Below are positions 1 through 7,401 of a stretch of DNA of 13,199 nt, piece after piece. A model generated the notes under the pieces. That model had not been told where the DNA came from. It saw only the letters and a list, made by a program, of their open reading frames with translations, and did not search any database. The translations under genes and the position numbers were made by a program. The DNA lies in assembly GCA_051881695.1 (NCBI GenBank), contig JBJEQJ010000016.1, positions 1-13,199 on the forward strand. The letters are read 5' to 3'. Every line of letters starts with the position of its first letter. Position 1 is the first letter of the stretch. This DNA is from CAYJFG01 sp051881695 (GTDB lineage Bacteria; Bacillota; Clostridia; Oscillospirales; Acutalibacteraceae).

Positions 1-55
1 AGGCAACGGACTTTGACTCCGTCACTCGCTGGTTCAAATCCAGCTAGCCCAGCCA
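1..55 (+). tRNA. tRNA-Gln (anticodon UUG), 5' end cut by the window edge
   Basis: This is the 3' two thirds of a tRNA. The anticodon arm has stem ACGGA/TCCGT around loop CTTTGAC, which puts anticodon TTG in positions 34-36, reading Gln CAA. A short variable loop follows, then a T arm GCTGG-TTCAAAT-CCAGC. The 3' acceptor strand is TAGCCCA, then discriminator G and an encoded CCA at 53-55. The acceptor 5' strand and most of the D arm lie outside the window. A terminator follows 30 bases later, so this is probably the last gene of its transcript. Confidence 0.95.
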
Positions 56-84
56 TAAGAGGGTAACAAAAAAGATGTCACCCG

Positions 85-113
85 AAAAAAGCTCGATTTA
101 ATCGGGCTTTTTT
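85..113 (+). terminator. Rho-independent terminator of the tRNA-Gln transcript
   Basis: A stem of about 13 bp, AAAAAAGCTCGAT paired with ATCGGGCTTTTTT with one G-T pair, closes on a three-base loop and ends in six T. Placement 30 bases after the tRNA CCA fits termination of the tRNA transcript. The A-rich 5' side would also allow some function on the minus strand. Confidence 0.85.
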
Positions 114-115
114 GC

Positions 116-137
116 ATTATGGGTCACGACCCATAAT
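116..137. repeat. 22-bp perfect palindrome
   Basis: ATTATGGGTC and GACCCATAAT form a perfect 10-bp inverted repeat with a two-base centre. It sits directly between two larger hairpins. No T-run follows. It could be a third stem in a termination cluster or a dimeric protein site; the sequence does not decide. Confidence 0.6.
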
Positions 138-139
138 TA

Positions 140-178
140 AAACAGCGGCTGTCCGAATTATACGGATAGCCGCTGTTT
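140..178. terminator. Strong GC-rich hairpin, possible bidirectional terminator
   Basis: AAACAGCGGCTGTCCG pairs with CGGATAGCCGCTGTTT over 16 bp with one G-T wobble and a seven-base loop. Read on the minus strand, the stem ends in TTTT followed by AATTA, so it could stop transcripts of the minus-strand ttcA gene about 250 bases upstream. The plus-strand side has only TTTAC, a poor U-tract. The function is inferred from structure and position. Confidence 0.6.
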
Positions 179-195
179 ACTTTAGCAATTGTTTA

Positions 196-327
196 GGGAA
201 CCACTGAATAAATCACGCCAAAAAGCTGTTTGCACATCTTGATTGCATATTCTCCGCCGGTTTGTTTGTAAAATCTTACGAAAAATATGACGGCGCAATA
301 TGCACAAATGATTTAATCAGTGTTTCC
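196..327. mobile_element. Putative MITE (IS5-like ends, TTA target duplication)
   Basis: The ends are inverted: GGGAACCACTGAATAAATCA at the left, and the reverse complement of the right end is GGAAACACTGATTAAATCA. A TTA triplet flanks each end (193-195 and 328-330), as expected for a target duplication. The interior is an imperfect palindrome too: TGCATATTCTCCGCCG on the left pairs with CGGCGCAATATGCA on the right. No coding capacity is present. The TNA-type duplication and GGGAACC-like ends resemble IS5-family elements; that assignment is from memory of the family. A structured RNA or simple terminator remains possible. Confidence 0.55.
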
Positions 328-422
328 TTAATTATTTAAATATCTTCAATATATAAAAGCTCAATACGGTTATCGCTTTTTCAGTAAGCTAAATCTTAAT
401 TTACATTACTATCAAAAAAGAC

Positions 423-1283
423 TTACCGGTCAGACTGCTTTGTCATTTTGTTAAAGCGTTCCAAAAAAGAATGATATACCCCGTCCGATTTGTAGCCAAC
501 CATTGTGTCAAGACAAACGCTGTGTATGCTGTTAAAAATGCTTTTTTCTATGTTCGGATTATCCTGTTTCAAACGGCGTATAAGCTCCTTTACCTCTTGA
601 CGCTTTGATAAACCCTCATATTCCTGCTTTGCACAGTTTTCGGTAAAACGGCAGGCACATTGAATAAACTCTAATTTATTGTATCTTTTCCAGGCAAGAA
701 TATCGTCCTCATGAATACAGTACATAGGGCGAATAAGCTCCATACCGTCATAGTTTTTGCTGTGGAGCTTCGGCGGCATTGCCTGAAGCTGTGCACCGAA
801 AAACATTCCCATAACGGTTGTTTCAATTACATCGCTGAAATGATGTCCAAGAGCTATTTTGTTGCAACCAAGGCTTTGCGCCTTGCTGTAAAGATGTCCG
901 CGGCGCATTTTGGCACACAGATAGCATGGTGATTTTTCTGTATTGTTCGCAACGTTAAAAATGTTTGTTTCAAATATGGTAATAGGTATATGTAAATGCT
1001 TTGCATTGCTTTCAATCATACGGCGGTTTCTTTCATTATATCCGGGGTCCATCACAAGAAAAACAGGCTCAAACGGTATTTCGCTGTATCTGTGAAGCAA
1101 CTGCATAAGCTTTGCCATCAGCATAGAATCCTTACCGCCGGAAATGCATACGGCTATTCTATCTCCGTGGTTTATAAGCTCATAACGCTTAACTGCGCCG
1201 ATAAAAGGATTCCAAATTTCTTTTCTGTATTTTTTTGTTATGCTTCGTTCAATAAGCTGATAAGCTTCAAGCTCCCGGCTCAT
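423..1283 (-). CDS. ttcA: TtcA-family tRNA 2-thiocytidine biosynthesis protein (PP-loop ATPase)
   Basis: This is a 286-residue cytoplasmic enzyme of the TtcA/TilS-type N-type ATP pyrophosphatase superfamily. Characterised TtcA proteins use ATP and a [4Fe-4S] cluster to thiolate C32 of some tRNAs. The PP-loop SGGKDS is at residues 48-53. The CxxC pair is C120/C123 (CYLC), and the motif LGHHFSDVIET is at 145-155. A third cluster ligand could be C209, C211 or C217 in the CACRFTENC stretch; C211 fits best by family layout. Length is near the usual 290-310. The ATG at 1283 is preceded by AAAAGGAG at 1292-1299, eight bases upstream. It is transcribed divergently from csoR. Clostridial homologues are mostly uncharacterised, so the exact tRNA target is not certain. 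Confidence 0.85.
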   Translation of the reverse strand: MSRELEAYQLIERSITKKYRKEIWNPFIGAVKRYELINHGDRIAVCISGGKDSMLMAKLMQLLHRYSEIPFEPVFLVMDPGYNERNRRMIESNAKHLHIPITIFETNIFNVANNTEKSPCYLCAKMRRGHLYSKAQSLGCNKIALGHHFSDVIETTVMGMFFGAQLQAMPPKLHSKNYDGMELIRPMYCIHEDDILAWKRYNKLEFIQCACRFTENCAKQEYEGLSKRQEVKELIRRLKQDNPNIEKSIFNSIHSVCLDTMVGYKSDGVYHSFLERFNKMTKQSDR

Positions 1284-1482
1284 TTAATCAACTCCTTTTG
1301 ATATTAATGCAAAATAAATACCGAAGCAATACTGCAAAAAACAGCATTGGTCCGGCAAATAAAGCTTTTGCAATACCCTGCAAAAATTATTTAATTTATA
1401 ACAATGTAATATCAGCAATTCGGTTGTTAAAGCTATTAATAATACTGCGTTCTTCGCAATGTCTATTATTCTGATATGCTTT

Positions 1483-1511
1483 ATAATACACAAGATGCTA
1501 AAAAAAGTCAA
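1483..1511 (-). promoter_or_regulatory. Candidate ttcA promoter with a long leader
   Basis: On the minus strand TTGACT (1506-1511) and TATTAT (1483-1488) are separated by 17 bases. Transcription would start near 1476, giving a leader of about 190 bases before the ttcA ATG. The leader can fold short stems, for example TTTTGCA with TGCAAAA, and has no convincing small ORF. No promoter closer to ttcA was seen. Confidence 0.5.
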
Positions 1512-1557
1512 GTGCGGCAGATGCAAAAACTAATTTGGAAATGTTTACGTTTTTTTC

Positions 1558-1590
1558 TTGACAATATACCCTTAGGGGGTATATTATAAT
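1558..1590 (+). promoter_or_regulatory. csoR-copA promoter
   Basis: TTGACA (1558-1563) is followed by overlapping -10 candidates: TATATT at 1580 (16-base spacer) and TATTAT at 1582 (18-base spacer). TATAAT at 1585 lies 21 bases away and is less likely. The whole spacer is filled by an inverted repeat of CsoR-operator type, so repressor binding should block polymerase directly. Confidence 0.75.
1563..1585. promoter_or_regulatory. CsoR-type copper operator
   Basis: AATATACCC and GGGTATATT form a perfect 9-bp inverted repeat around the five-base centre TTAGG. The G/C core flanked by TATA arms (TACCC...GGGTA) is the known pattern of CsoR-family operators. It spans the spacer from the last base of the -35 into the -10 and lies 47 bases upstream of csoR. 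Copper-loaded CsoR is expected to release this site and derepress csoR-copA. Confidence 0.75.
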
Positions 1591-1632
1591 TGTGATAGAA
1601 TGGAATAAAAGAGACATTAAAAAGGAGCAAAA

Positions 1633-1932
1633 ATGGATAAGGAATGCTGCACACATAAAACTAAAGAACGCTCAGAAGAGGAGTATAAGCATTTAATCAA
1701 CCGTCTTAACCGCATTGAGGGACAAATAAGAGGGATTCGGGGAATGGTTGAAAAAAACGTGTACTGCACAGATATTTTAGTACAGGCTGCGGCTGTAAAT
1801 GCTGCGATTAATGCATTTAGCAGAGAACTTCTTTCTAACCATATCAAATCCTGTGTTGCAAATGATTTGCGTGCAGGCAGGGAGGAAACTGTTGACGAGC
1901 TTGTTGCAACATTGCAAAAGCTTATGAAATAA
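1633..1932 (+). CDS. csoR: CsoR-family copper-sensing transcriptional repressor
   Basis: This 99-residue all-helical protein of the CsoR/RcnR family (DUF156) is full length. The N-terminal helix carries the usual RLNRIEGQIRG signature at residues 24-34. The Cu(I) ligand set is complete: C45 in VYCTDIL, then H70 and C74 in NHIKSC, the Cys-His-Cys pattern of true copper sensors rather than nickel or formaldehyde ones. A Cys/His-rich N-terminus (C5, C6, H8) is an extra feature. AAAGGAG at 1621-1627 precedes the ATG by five bases. The gene lies 57 bases upstream of copA, so the pair is likely one autoregulated transcript controlled by the operator at 1563-1585. Confidence 0.93.
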   Translation: MDKECCTHKTKERSEEEYKHLINRLNRIEGQIRGIRGMVEKNVYCTDILVQAAAVNAAINAFSRELLSNHIKSCVANDLRAGREETVDELVATLQKLMK

Positions 1933-1989
1933 AAAGGATGAAAAGATAACAATATTAATATATATTTAAAACAGTGGGATGGTGTATAG

Positions 1990-4488
1990 ATGGAACAGTA
2001 CACAGTAACGGGAATGAGCTGTGCGGCGTGCAGCACCCGTGTGGAAAAGGCAGTGTCAAGGCTTCCGGGAGTTACCTCTTGTTCGGTAAGCTTACTGACT
2101 AATTCTATGGCAGTCGAGGGAACTGCCAAACCGCAGGATATCATAGCAGCAGTTGAAGCAGCAGGCTACGGCGCAAATAAAAGGGGAGCAGACGTAAAAA
2201 ATAAAGCTGTTGAAAGCGGTGAGGATTTACTGAAGGATAAAGAAACTCCTGCACTTAAGCGCAGACTCATTGCCTCCCTTATCTTTCTTGCTGTGCTAAT
2301 GTATTTTTCAATGGGACATATGATGTGGGGCTGGCCGCTGCCTGCATTTTTTGATGATAACCATATTGCAATGGGACTGGTGCAGCTTTTGTTAACCGTT
2401 GCGGTGATGGTGATAAATCAAAGGTTCTTTGTAAGCGGTTTTAAAAGTCTTTTGCATAAATCTCCCAATATGGATACGCTCGTAGCACTTGGCGCAGGCG
2501 CAGCTTTTGTTTACAGCACCTATGCTCTGCTTGCAATGACAGACGCTCAGATAAAGGGAAATATGGACGCTGTTATAAGCTATATGCACGAGTTTTACTT
2601 TGAATCGGCAGCAATGATTTTAGCGTTAATAACTGTTGGAAAAATGCTTGAGGCACGCTCAAAGGGAAAAACGACAGACGCACTAAAAAGCCTTATGAAG
2701 CTCTCCCCGAAAACGGCAACGCTTGTTATAGACGGGGCAGAGCAAACGGTTCCGGTTGAGCAGGTGAAAAGGGGAGATATTTTCGTTGTAAGACCGGGAG
2801 AGAACATTCCTGTTGACGGAGTAATAACAGACGGAATAAGCGCCGTAGATGAATCGGCGCTTACCGGCGAGAGTATTCCTGTAGATAAATCAGCAGGGGA
2901 CAGAGTTTCAGCGGCTACAGTTAACCGTTCAGGGTTTATAAGATGTGAGGCAACAAGAGTCGGAGAAAATACTACTCTTTCACAAATTATTCGTATGGTA
3001 AGCGACGCTGCAGCCACTAAGGCGCCTATTGCCAAGATAGCAGACAGAGTATCCGGAGTGTTCGTTCCGGCAGTAATCTCCATTGCAGCCGTAACGCTCA
3101 TAGTATGGCTGCTTGTCGGGCAAAGCATCGGCTTTGCGCTTGCAAGGGCAATTTCCGTTTTAGTAATAAGCTGTCCATGTGCGTTGGGTCTTGCAACTCC
3201 TGTTGCCATAATGGTGGGTAACGGAGTAGGCGCTAAAAACGGAATACTGTTTAAAACCGCTGCATCATTGGAGGAAACAGGTAAAACACAAATAGTTGCT
3301 CTTGATAAAACAGGTACTATAACATCAGGTCAGCCTACCGTAACCGATATTATAACAGCAGAGGGTATAGAGGAAAGAAAGCTTCTTTTATCTGCTTATT
3401 CACTAGAAAAGAAAAGTGAGCATCCGCTTGCAAGGGCAATTTTACAAAAAGCTGAGGAAAAGAAGCTTGAAGCATACGAGGTTTCGGATTTTAAAGTTTT
3501 GCCCGGAAACGGCTTAACTGCAATGCTTAACGGTGAAGAATTATGCGGCGGCAATATGAGCTTTATCTCAGGTAAGGCTCATATTTCCAAAGATATTTTA
3601 CAAGTAGCAGAAAACCTTTCCGAAAGCGGAAAAACGCCTTTGTTTTTCTGCAAAAACGGAATTTTCCTTGGAGTTATTGCAGTTGCAGACATAATCAAGC
3701 AGGACAGTTCAAAAGCAGTGCGTGAGCTTAAAAATATGGGTATACGCGTTGTAATGCTCACAGGCGATAACAAAAAAACAGCCGCCGCTATCGGCAAACA
3801 GGCAGGTGTTGACGAGGTTATCGCCGGGGTTCTTCCAGACGGAAAGGAAAGCGTTATACGCAGACTAAAGAAAAGCAGCAGAGTAGCAATGGTAGGTGAC
3901 GGAATTAACGACGCTCCTGCGCTTGCAAGGGCAGACATTGGCATAGCAATCGGTGCAGGCACAGATATAGCAATAGATACGGCAGACGTAGTTCTTATGA
4001 ACAGCCGTCTTTCAGATGTTCCGGCGGCTATACGTTTAAGCCGTGCAACGCTTAGGAATATTCATCAAAATCTGTTCTGGGCGTTCTTTTACAATACTGT
4101 CGGCATACCGCTTGCCGCAGGTGTTTTCATTTCACTGTTTGGTTGGCAGTTAAACCCAATGTTTGCGGCGGCGGCTATGAGCCTTTCAAGCTTTTGTGTA
4201 GTAACTAACGCATTGCGGCTTAACTTCTTTAATATCCGCAATGCGAAAAAAGATAAAAAAATAAAAAATGCAAAGGAGAACAAGACTATGGAAAAGACTT
4301 TAAAAATTGAGGGAATGATGTGTGCTCACTGTGAGGCAAGAGTAAAAGAGTGCCTTGAGCAGCTTTCAGAGGTTGAAAGCGCAGACGTAAGCTTTGAAAA
4401 AGGCACAGCAATACTTACGCTTTCTAAGAATATATCTGACAAAAAGCTGAAAAAGACAGTAGAAGCGCAGGGGTACAAGGTGCTGTGA
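1990..4488 (+). CDS. copA: Cu(I)-exporting P1B-type ATPase with fused C-terminal CopZ-like domain
   Basis: This 832-residue membrane pump exports Cu(I) at the cost of ATP. In order: an N-terminal HMA domain with GMSCAAC (C11, C14), TM helices from about residue 88, the actuator TGES at 292-295, the channel motif CPC at 395-397, the phosphorylation site DKTGT from D439, the HP pair H478-P479, TGDN at 591-594, and GDGIND at 636-641. Last come YN at 701-702 and MSLSS at 730-734, which together mark Cu(I) specificity (P1B-1). After a Lys/Asn-rich linker (about 748-766) a second HMA domain follows with MMCAHC (C778, C781). Most CopA proteins carry HMA domains only at the N-terminus and are shorter. 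The ATG start has a modest GGGATGGTG-type ribosome site. It is co-transcribed with csoR. Confidence 0.95.
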   Translation: MEQYTVTGMSCAACSTRVEKAVSRLPGVTSCSVSLLTNSMAVEGTAKPQDIIAAVEAAGYGANKRGADVKNKAVESGEDLLKDKETPALKRRLIASLIFLAVLMYFSMGHMMWGWPLPAFFDDNHIAMGLVQLLLTVAVMVINQRFFVSGFKSLLHKSPNMDTLVALGAGAAFVYSTYALLAMTDAQIKGNMDAVISYMHEFYFESAAMILALITVGKMLEARSKGKTTDALKSLMKLSPKTATLVIDGAEQTVPVEQVKRGDIFVVRPGENIPVDGVITDGISAVDESALTGESIPVDKSAGDRVSAATVNRSGFIRCEATRVGENTTLSQIIRMVSDAAATKAPIAKIADRVSGVFVPAVISIAAVTLIVWLLVGQSIGFALARAISVLVISCPCALGLATPVAIMVGNGVGAKNGILFKTAASLEETGKTQIVALDKTGTITSGQPTVTDIITAEGIEERKLLLSAYSLEKKSEHPLARAILQKAEEKKLEAYEVSDFKVLPGNGLTAMLNGEELCGGNMSFISGKAHISKDILQVAENLSESGKTPLFFCKNGIFLGVIAVADIIKQDSSKAVRELKNMGIRVVMLTGDNKKTAAAIGKQAGVDEVIAGVLPDGKESVIRRLKKSSRVAMVGDGINDAPALARADIGIAIGAGTDIAIDTADVVLMNSRLSDVPAAIRLSRATLRNIHQNLFWAFFYNTVGIPLAAGVFISLFGWQLNPMFAAAAMSLSSFCVVTNALRLNFFNIRNAKKDKKIKNAKENKTMEKTLKIEGMMCAHCEARVKECLEQLSEVESADVSFEKGTAILTLSKNISDKKLKKTVEAQGYKVL
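4273..4290 (+). promoter_or_regulatory. Internal Shine-Dalgarno and ATG for a CopZ-like chaperone inside copA
   Basis: AAAGGAG (4272-4278) lies nine bases before ATG 4288-4290, which is codon 767 of copA and in frame. Translation from here would give a free 66-residue HMA protein starting MEKTLKIEG and carrying MCAHC, the size and shape of the copper chaperone CopZ. The preceding linker is very A-rich and resembles a former intergenic spacer. Whether the site is used is inference. Confidence 0.5.
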
Positions 4489-4548
4489 TCTCGGTTTATG
4501 AAATTGATGCAAAAGTGATTAATTGCTTCAGCTATAATAATTAAATTA

Positions 4549-4576
4549 TTGTGAAAAAATGAAAATATGGTATAAT
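4549..4576 (+). promoter_or_regulatory. Extended -10 promoter of the beta-helix gene
   Basis: TATAAT at 4571-4576 is preceded by TGG (extended -10). TTGTGA at 4549-4554 gives a 16-base spacer. The start codon is 33 bases downstream, so the gene appears to be transcribed on its own rather than from copA. Confidence 0.7.
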
Positions 4577-4608
4577 TTAATTGGAATATTTAATTGGAGG
4601 GAGTACAA

Positions 4609-7335
4609 ATGAAAGCTGTTTTCAAATCGACCCAAAATAAAGTAATAACGCTGACGGTGTTTTTTCTGTCAGTAATAATTCTTTTTGCTGTAACAGCGCC
4701 TTTTAATGTATATGCCGTAACCCCGCATTTTACGGAAAAGGTCGGAGAAAACGGTGTAACGCTTACAATAAGCACAGAATATGCCTCCGGAAATATTGAT
4801 GCCGGAAATGCAATTCAAAGTGCGCTTAATACGGCAAGAGATAATGCCACAGACAGTAAGCCCTACACGATTGTTATTCCTAAAGGAACGTACCGCCTTG
4901 AAGACCATCTCAACATTTACAGCAACACGCACCTTTCAATGAACGGCGCAACACTTGTGCGTTGCTACAACGAGGGCGGCACTATGCTTAAGCTCGGAAC
5001 AATAAACGATGTTAAAAGCGGATACAACGGTTATCGTAATATAACACTTTCAGGCGGCGTTTGGGACGGCAATGTTAACGATGCGAAATACGGTGCTTCA
5101 AAAACGAAAGTTTTTACACCGCTGCAGTTCGGGCACGCAAAAAACATTAAGCTTGACGGAGTTTGGGTAAAGGGCGGCGTCGGTGCACATTTGCTTGAAG
5201 TAGGCGCTGTTGACGGTATTGAGATTGCAAACTGCAAATTTACAGACCAGATCTTTACCGAGGCAAACGGTCAGGAAGCGCTTCAGTTTGATATCGCCTG
5301 CTACGATGTTTTTAAGGGTTTTCCGTCCTTTGACGGCACCGGGTGTAAAAACGCTGTAGTAAAGAACTGCACGTTTGAAAATGTGTATAGGGGTGTGGGA
5401 ACACACAGCTCAGTTTTAGGCAAAACTATGGATAATATCACAATAACAAACAACACCTTTAAAAACATTGCGGAGGAAGCTATAATAGCTACTAATTACA
5501 GAAACAGCAAGATAACAAGAAATACCATTGAAAATGCAGGTATTGGTATAAACTTTCTGTATTACAGAAATATACACGTTCCTGCTAACGGCGGAACTAA
5601 TGTAAATGTTAACTGCAATACTACAATAAGCAACAATAAAATAAGCGTTGCCGCTACAAAATATGAGCCTGAGCCCTGCGGAATTCGTGTTTACGGCTAT
5701 AACCAAACAAAACAGAATAACAGCGAAGGTGCTTCGTTTGATACAACTAAAGCTAAAAGCGTTCCTGTCGGCGATTACCGTGTAACAGGCCTTACGGTAA
5801 CTCAGAATAATATCACAACGCAAAGTACAAGCATAAAATCAGAGGAGTACGGAATTCGCCTGTACAGAACCTTTAACAGCAAGGTTACAAACAATACCAT
5901 AGTAAATAAAAGCAGTACATCAAAGACAGGAATAATGCTTTTTGAAAGTAACAACAACAGCATAAGCGGAAATACGATACAGGCGTTTTATGATAACGGA
6001 ATTTATGTAAGCTACAGAAGTTCAGATAATACTGTTGAGAATAATAAGATTAATAACAGTAAAAACCGTGGAATAAGCCTGTATGATACCTGCACAGGCA
6101 ATAAGATAAATAAAAATATTATATCAAATGTGAGCAACGACGGTATTTCTGTTGCTCAAAAGTCAACTGCAACTGTTACAAACAATACAATAGCGGCAAA
6201 GGCAAACGGTATTCATATCTACACCTCAAGTACGGTTACGGCGCAGGGCAATATAATAAAAGGAGTGGGTGCAAGGGGTATATATGCTTCTGCTTCAACT
6301 GTAAATATCAGCGGAAACACTGTTAGCAATCCGTCAAAGGCAGGTATATATATAACAGGCTCTAAGGCTAATGTAAAGAAAAATATTATAAATAATAACA
6401 AAGACGAGAACGGCATCGGCTTCTATTCAAAATCTACGGGAACAATTGAGGGAAATACAGTTACTGCTTCTGCGAAAAACGGAATTTATTTAAGCAATTC
6501 AACAGCAACTGTTTCGTCCAACAATATAAAAAGCAGTAAGAACGACGGAATTTCTATTACAGCCTCGCCTAAGACCGCTATCTCTAAAAATGCAGTAACC
6601 TCCGGCGGAAGATACGGTATTTATATTTCAAATTCAACATCGGTAACGGCTTCGGATAATACAATTAATACAGCGCCAAACGGTATATATGTTACCTCAA
6701 ACTCACAGGCAACGCTTGTAAGAAATAAAATAAGCGGCGTAAAAAGTGTTGCTATAACTGTTGCCGGTGCAAAAGCCTACGGCAAAACTAACACACCGTC
6801 AGCGCCAAAGGCAAATGGTACATCTACTTCATCATCAACTGTAACTGTAAAATGGAATGCTGTTAAAGATGTTACAGGGTATGAGGTTTACAGGCTTTCA
6901 AACGGTACTTACAAAAAGATTGCAGCAACAAAGTCAACATCCTTTACAGATAAAAAACTAAGCTCTGCAACCGAGTATACTTACCGTGTACTCGCATACA
7001 GAAATACGGGTAAGGTTTTAATAAGAGGCAGCTACACAACAATAAAAGCAACAACTAATCTGAATACTCCCGTAATAAAGCTAACTGCCGGTAAAAAGAA
7101 GGCAGCAGTTAGCTGGGGCAAGATAAGCAGTGCAAACGGTTATGAAGTTTTTATGTCAACAAGCAAAAACGGTTCCTATAAAAAGATAGCAACTCTTAAC
7201 GCTTCAAAGACATCATACACAAAGACAAGCCTCCCAAGCGGAAAAACTTACTACTTCAGAGTTCGTGCTTATACAACAATATCGGGAAAAAGAATTAACA
7301 GTGCATATCAGACAAAAGCAATTAAAATTAAATAA
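4609..7335 (+). CDS. Secreted right-handed parallel beta-helix protein with two C-terminal FN3 domains
   Basis: This 908-residue protein has a signal peptide (hydrophobic stretch at about 11-36, likely cleavage after VYA). A pectate-lyase-superfamily-like N-cap follows (IVIPKGTYRLEDHLNIYSN), then a long solenoid of PbH1-type repeats to about residue 725. The repeats are visible as recurring N-N-T-I/I-x-G-N-x-I and NGI-Y units. Two fibronectin type III domains, about 729-815 and 816-908, end the protein. The helix type is seen in polysaccharide lyases, epimerases and NosD-like or adhesin proteins; catalytic residues could not be identified, so glycan binding or cleavage is only likely. No dockerin, LPXTG motif or C-terminal TM is present. 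The ATG at 4609 is preferred because GGAGGGAG (4596-4603) lies just before it; a TTG at 4594 would lack any ribosome site. Ser/Thr/Asn/Lys content is very high and Cys is sparse. Confidence 0.85.
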   Translation: MKAVFKSTQNKVITLTVFFLSVIILFAVTAPFNVYAVTPHFTEKVGENGVTLTISTEYASGNIDAGNAIQSALNTARDNATDSKPYTIVIPKGTYRLEDHLNIYSNTHLSMNGATLVRCYNEGGTMLKLGTINDVKSGYNGYRNITLSGGVWDGNVNDAKYGASKTKVFTPLQFGHAKNIKLDGVWVKGGVGAHLLEVGAVDGIEIANCKFTDQIFTEANGQEALQFDIACYDVFKGFPSFDGTGCKNAVVKNCTFENVYRGVGTHSSVLGKTMDNITITNNTFKNIAEEAIIATNYRNSKITRNTIENAGIGINFLYYRNIHVPANGGTNVNVNCNTTISNNKISVAATKYEPEPCGIRVYGYNQTKQNNSEGASFDTTKAKSVPVGDYRVTGLTVTQNNITTQSTSIKSEEYGIRLYRTFNSKVTNNTIVNKSSTSKTGIMLFESNNNSISGNTIQAFYDNGIYVSYRSSDNTVENNKINNSKNRGISLYDTCTGNKINKNIISNVSNDGISVAQKSTATVTNNTIAAKANGIHIYTSSTVTAQGNIIKGVGARGIYASASTVNISGNTVSNPSKAGIYITGSKANVKKNIINNNKDENGIGFYSKSTGTIEGNTVTASAKNGIYLSNSTATVSSNNIKSSKNDGISITASPKTAISKNAVTSGGRYGIYISNSTSVTASDNTINTAPNGIYVTSNSQATLVRNKISGVKSVAITVAGAKAYGKTNTPSAPKANGTSTSSSTVTVKWNAVKDVTGYEVYRLSNGTYKKIAATKSTSFTDKKLSSATEYTYRVLAYRNTGKVLIRGSYTTIKATTNLNTPVIKLTAGKKKAAVSWGKISSANGYEVFMSTSKNGSYKKIATLNASKTSYTKTSLPSGKTYYFRVRAYTTISGKRINSAYQTKAIKIK

Positions 7336-7401
7336 TTTAAGTTTTTTCAGTTGCCGGTACACTCTGATTAAGAAATTTTTTCAGTCTGCAATACGAAAAA
7401 G

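Noticed and set aside
1284..1526. Minus-strand frame of 80 codons in the ttcA leader
   Set aside because: There is no ribosome site, the composition is that of AT-rich leader DNA, and its start lies upstream of the only good promoter.
1617..2144. Minus-strand frame of 175 codons opposite csoR and copA
   Set aside because: It is the antisense of two well-supported genes, has no ribosome site and no recognisable motifs.
2595..3209. Minus-strand frame of 204 codons opposite copA
   Set aside because: Low-complexity Ala/Ser/Thr-rich translation caused by the antisense of the ATPase coding sequence.
4594..4608. TTG at 4594 as the start of the beta-helix protein
   Set aside because: It would place the GGAGGGAG ribosome site inside the coding region; ATG 4609 has it at proper distance.
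5400..6760. Repeated units in the beta-helix gene as a DNA repeat or CRISPR-like array
   Set aside because: The repetition is at protein level (PbH1 coils with Asn/Ile/Gly periodicity); the nucleotide units are divergent and irregular.
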